From an uncultured Erysipelotrichaceae bacterium (GTDB lineage: Bacteria > Bacillota_I > Bacilli_A > RF39 > UBA660), in NCBI GenBank assembly GCA_951801995.1, contig CATOOY010000025.1, forward strand, positions 1 to 17,398: a stretch of DNA of 17,398 bases, in the 5' to 3' direction. This document shows positions 16,148 through 17,398 of the stretch, one piece after another. Both the position numbers and the translations under genes were made by a program. Numbering within the stretch: the stretch's first letter is position 1; each line of letters begins with the position of its first letter. A model generated the notes under the pieces. The model made no database searches. It had not been told where the DNA came from and worked only from the letters and a program-made list of their open reading frames with translations.

Positions 16148-16573
16148 TTATAGAAACTTTTTTACTTCCTCCACTTTCTCTTTTTGAAACTTAATAAAAC
16201 GATGTGCCATTTTAAGTGTTTCTTTATCAACACTTTCTTTCTTATTTTCTACCATTTTCTCTAAATCCAAGATTCCCATTGTAATACCTTTTATAAGCAT
16301 ATCTGCTATAGAAGAATCACTATTATCCATGATCACTTCTTTCATAATTCCCATATCTGCTCCCATTTTAGCAAATACACCAGAGCTTTGAACTGGAACA
16401 TTATTATTTTCTAAAATTGCTTTGCTCTCTTCTAAATAATTATGATATTCTTCTTCTATTTTTTGAATAAGGGTTGTTATTTTATTATCTTTCCCCTCTA
16501 ATTTCTTTAAAGTATCTTGAAGAGTATAAATACTCATCTCACTATCTTTGTATATTTTTTCTATCATATCCAT
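16148..16573 (-). CDS. Conserved hypothetical protein, ferritin-like/DUF2383-type helical bundle
   Basis: The 141-residue product is soluble, almost wholly helical, and has the segment FAKMGADMGIMKEVIMDNSDSSIADML, followed by a helix ending FIKFQKEKVEEVKKFL. I recall similar proteins of about this length in Firmicutes, usually annotated hypothetical or as a DUF2383-like four-helix bundle, but the family name is from memory. No iron-ligand pattern (paired Glu/His EXXH motifs) is evident. AAAGGAAG precedes the ATG. It lies downstream of yneF in the same direction, separated by the yneF terminator. Confidence 0.7.
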   Translation of the reverse strand: MDMIEKIYKDSEMSIYTLQDTLKKLEGKDNKITTLIQKIEEEYHNYLEESKAILENNNVPVQSSGVFAKMGADMGIMKEVIMDNSDSSIADMLIKGITMGILDLEKMVENKKESVDKETLKMAHRFIKFQKEKVEEVKKFL

Positions 16574-16611
16574 AAAATCTTCCTTTCATCATTAGTATGC
16601 TTTATTTTAAA

Positions 16612-16630
16612 AAAATATATACAAAAAAAG
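16612..16630. repeat. 19-bp direct repeat, copy 1
   Basis: AAAATATATACAAAAAAAG is identical to 17380-17398. On the minus strand it is a terminator T-tract followed by TTGTATATA, so it may combine the end of one transcript with an upstream promoter element of the next gene. Confidence 0.6.
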
Positions 16631-16653
16631 ATGTCTACATATTTTTAGACATC
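16623..16653 (-). terminator. yneF terminator
   Basis: GATGTCTA and TAGACATC (16630-16637, 16646-16653) pair perfectly over 8 bases and are followed on the minus strand by seven T residues. The yneF TAG stop lies in the distal arm. Confidence 0.85.
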
Positions 16654-16853
16654 ATTTTCATTACTTGATTTACCTGTTTTTGACTAGGTGTTCTTCCCAT
16701 TTGTGTCATCATCGCACGAATCATCTGTTCATTAATTGGTGGATTTTTCTTCATATATTTTTTCATATAAGCACGTGCAAGAAAAAAACCTGCCACAAGC
16801 CCAATAATAAGTCCAATAATTACTTTTAATAAATCGAATAAAAGTGGTCCCAT
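16635..16853 (-). CDS. yneF: YneF (UPF0154) small membrane protein
   Basis: The 72-residue protein has one N-terminal membrane helix (about 6-27, [19 protein letters not shown]) and the family signature [15 protein letters not shown] followed by [19 protein letters not shown]0154 is conserved across Firmicutes, and its function is unknown. In Bacillus subtilis yneF directly follows sirA (yneE), the same order and direction as here. It has its own promoter in the 103-base gap. Confidence 0.93.
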   Translation of the reverse strand: MGPLLFDLLKVIIGLIIGLVAGFFLARAYMKKYMKKNPPINEQMIRAMMTQMGRTPSQKQVNQVMKMMSKNM

Positions 16854-16876
16854 TTTATCATTCCTCTCTATTCAAT

Positions 16877-16905
16877 ATATTACTAAAAAAGAAAAAATAT
16901 TGCAA
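16877..16905 (-). promoter_or_regulatory. Promoter of yneF
   Basis: TTGCAA (16900-16905) and TAATAT (16877-16882) on the minus strand are 17 bases apart, upstream of AGAGG and the ATG. Confidence 0.6.
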
Positions 16906-16956
16906 GATTATTTCATTTGTTTTTTGTTTTCAATTGATATTTTCTGCTATAAAAAT

Positions 16957-17346
16957 TTACCTTTGAATCCAAAAATAATCATGATTAAAAAAATCACAAA
17001 CAAATAAATGAGGACAATAATAAGAAAGTCTTCGAAAAAGCAAAGGTATATTTTTATTACTTTTTAAAATAATAACAGAAGGTCTTACTATAACAAAAGT
17101 CTTTTCCTTTGATTTTTTATGAACCAATAAAAAACTATTTTTTCTATATCGATAACAAATACCTTCTAAATAAGAAGTAAGAACATCCATCTTATGAATC
17201 TCACATATTTGTATATATAAAGATAGAGATAAACTATCCTGTTTACCTTCATATAAATTTTGAAGTGTTTTATATAAAGAACTAGGATTTTTAAAATAAT
17301 TATAATAAAATTCATCCTTTATCCAAAACAAATAATAGGTTCGCAT
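16957..17346 (-). CDS. sirA: SirA-like sporulation inhibitor of replication
   Basis: SirA binds domain I of DnaA and blocks new rounds of replication as Bacillus enters sporulation. The 129-residue product starts MRTYYLFWIKDEFYYNYF, which aligns with the SirA N-terminus; Phe13 and Tyr17 correspond to the Phe14 and Tyr18 that contact DnaA in Bacillus subtilis. The C-terminal LFVCDFFNHDYFWIQ matches the family's FDFNSQRYGW-like end. The next gene is yneF, as in Bacillus. The ATG follows AGGTGAT. Sequence identity is modest (from memory of the family), so the call rests on both termini and synteny. It suggests a spore-forming ancestor or lifestyle. Confidence 0.8.
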   Translation of the reverse strand: MRTYYLFWIKDEFYYNYFKNPSSLYKTLQNLYEGKQDSLSLSLYIQICEIHKMDVLTSYLEGICYRYRKNSFLLVHKKSKEKTFVIVRPSVIILKSNKNIPLLFRRLSYYCPHLFVCDFFNHDYFWIQR

Positions 17347-17379
17347 ATAATCACCTATTCTATATTGATATTTTTTATT

Positions 17380-17398
17380 AAAATATATACAAAAAAAG
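17380..17398. repeat. 19-bp direct repeat, copy 2 (at the window edge)
   Basis: This is the second copy of the repeat at 16612-16630, upstream of sirA. The repeat may extend past the end of the window, where a terminator hairpin would be expected by analogy. Confidence 0.55.

Overview
The window is AT-rich DNA from a low-GC Gram-positive bacterium (Firmicutes, class Bacilli in the broad sense; a gut lineage close to Erysipelotrichia or RF39 is my guess). The evidence is the set of Bacillus-type genes (LexA with CGAAC/GTTCG-type boxes, a divergent yneA-like gene next to tkt, yneF, a SirA homologue, lspA followed by an rluD-type gene), strong AGGAGG or AGGTGAT ribosome sites, and sigma-A-like promoters, several of them extended -10. 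TGA is used as a stop (lspA), so the standard bacterial code fits. No rRNA, tRNA or CRISPR was seen.

Layout. 1-121: one end of an IS3-family (IS150-like) insertion sequence. 198-2535: a single type IV prepilin-like gene overlapping the end of tkt (transketolase). 2612-3505: an SOS module in which a 47-residue membrane peptide (yneA/sosA-like) and lexA are transcribed divergently from two LexA-box promoters. 3590-6102: an operon of a rhomboid-fold protein without its catalytic dyad, queH, and an unrecognised lipoprotein. 6197-8568: a divergent ApbE-like protein, lspA and an rluD-type pseudouridine synthase. 8626-10020: a polysaccharide flippase. 10106-10939: a DUF421 (YetF-type) membrane protein whose frame stays open for 67 codons past its TAG stop. 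11014-11385: a TIGR04086-type membrane protein converging on tgt. 11375-13628: an acyltransferase-3 gene and tgt. 13675-15651: a class I glutamine amidotransferase-like hydrolase and murF. 15794-16123: a small secreted, membrane-anchored His/Cys protein. 16148-17346: a four-helix hypothetical protein, yneF and sirA.

Themes. Most genes are on the minus strand in short operons. The two ends of the window carry parts of what is one cluster in Bacillus subtilis (lexA-yneA-yneB-ynzC-tkt-sirA-yneF), separated here by about 13 kb of envelope and tRNA-modification genes. QueH and Tgt both belong to queuosine biosynthesis. LspA would mature the lipoprotein. Flippase, acyltransferase, MurF and the amidotransferase-like hydrolase suggest cell-surface work. 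Genes are packed tightly: stop codons often lie inside terminator hairpins, and starts often overlap the previous gene.

Best leads for something new: the minimal SOS-controlled membrane peptide beside lexA, the pseudo-rhomboid operonic with queH and a lipoprotein, the DUF421 frame that continues past TAG up to a terminator, and an ApbE homologue with several active-site substitutions.
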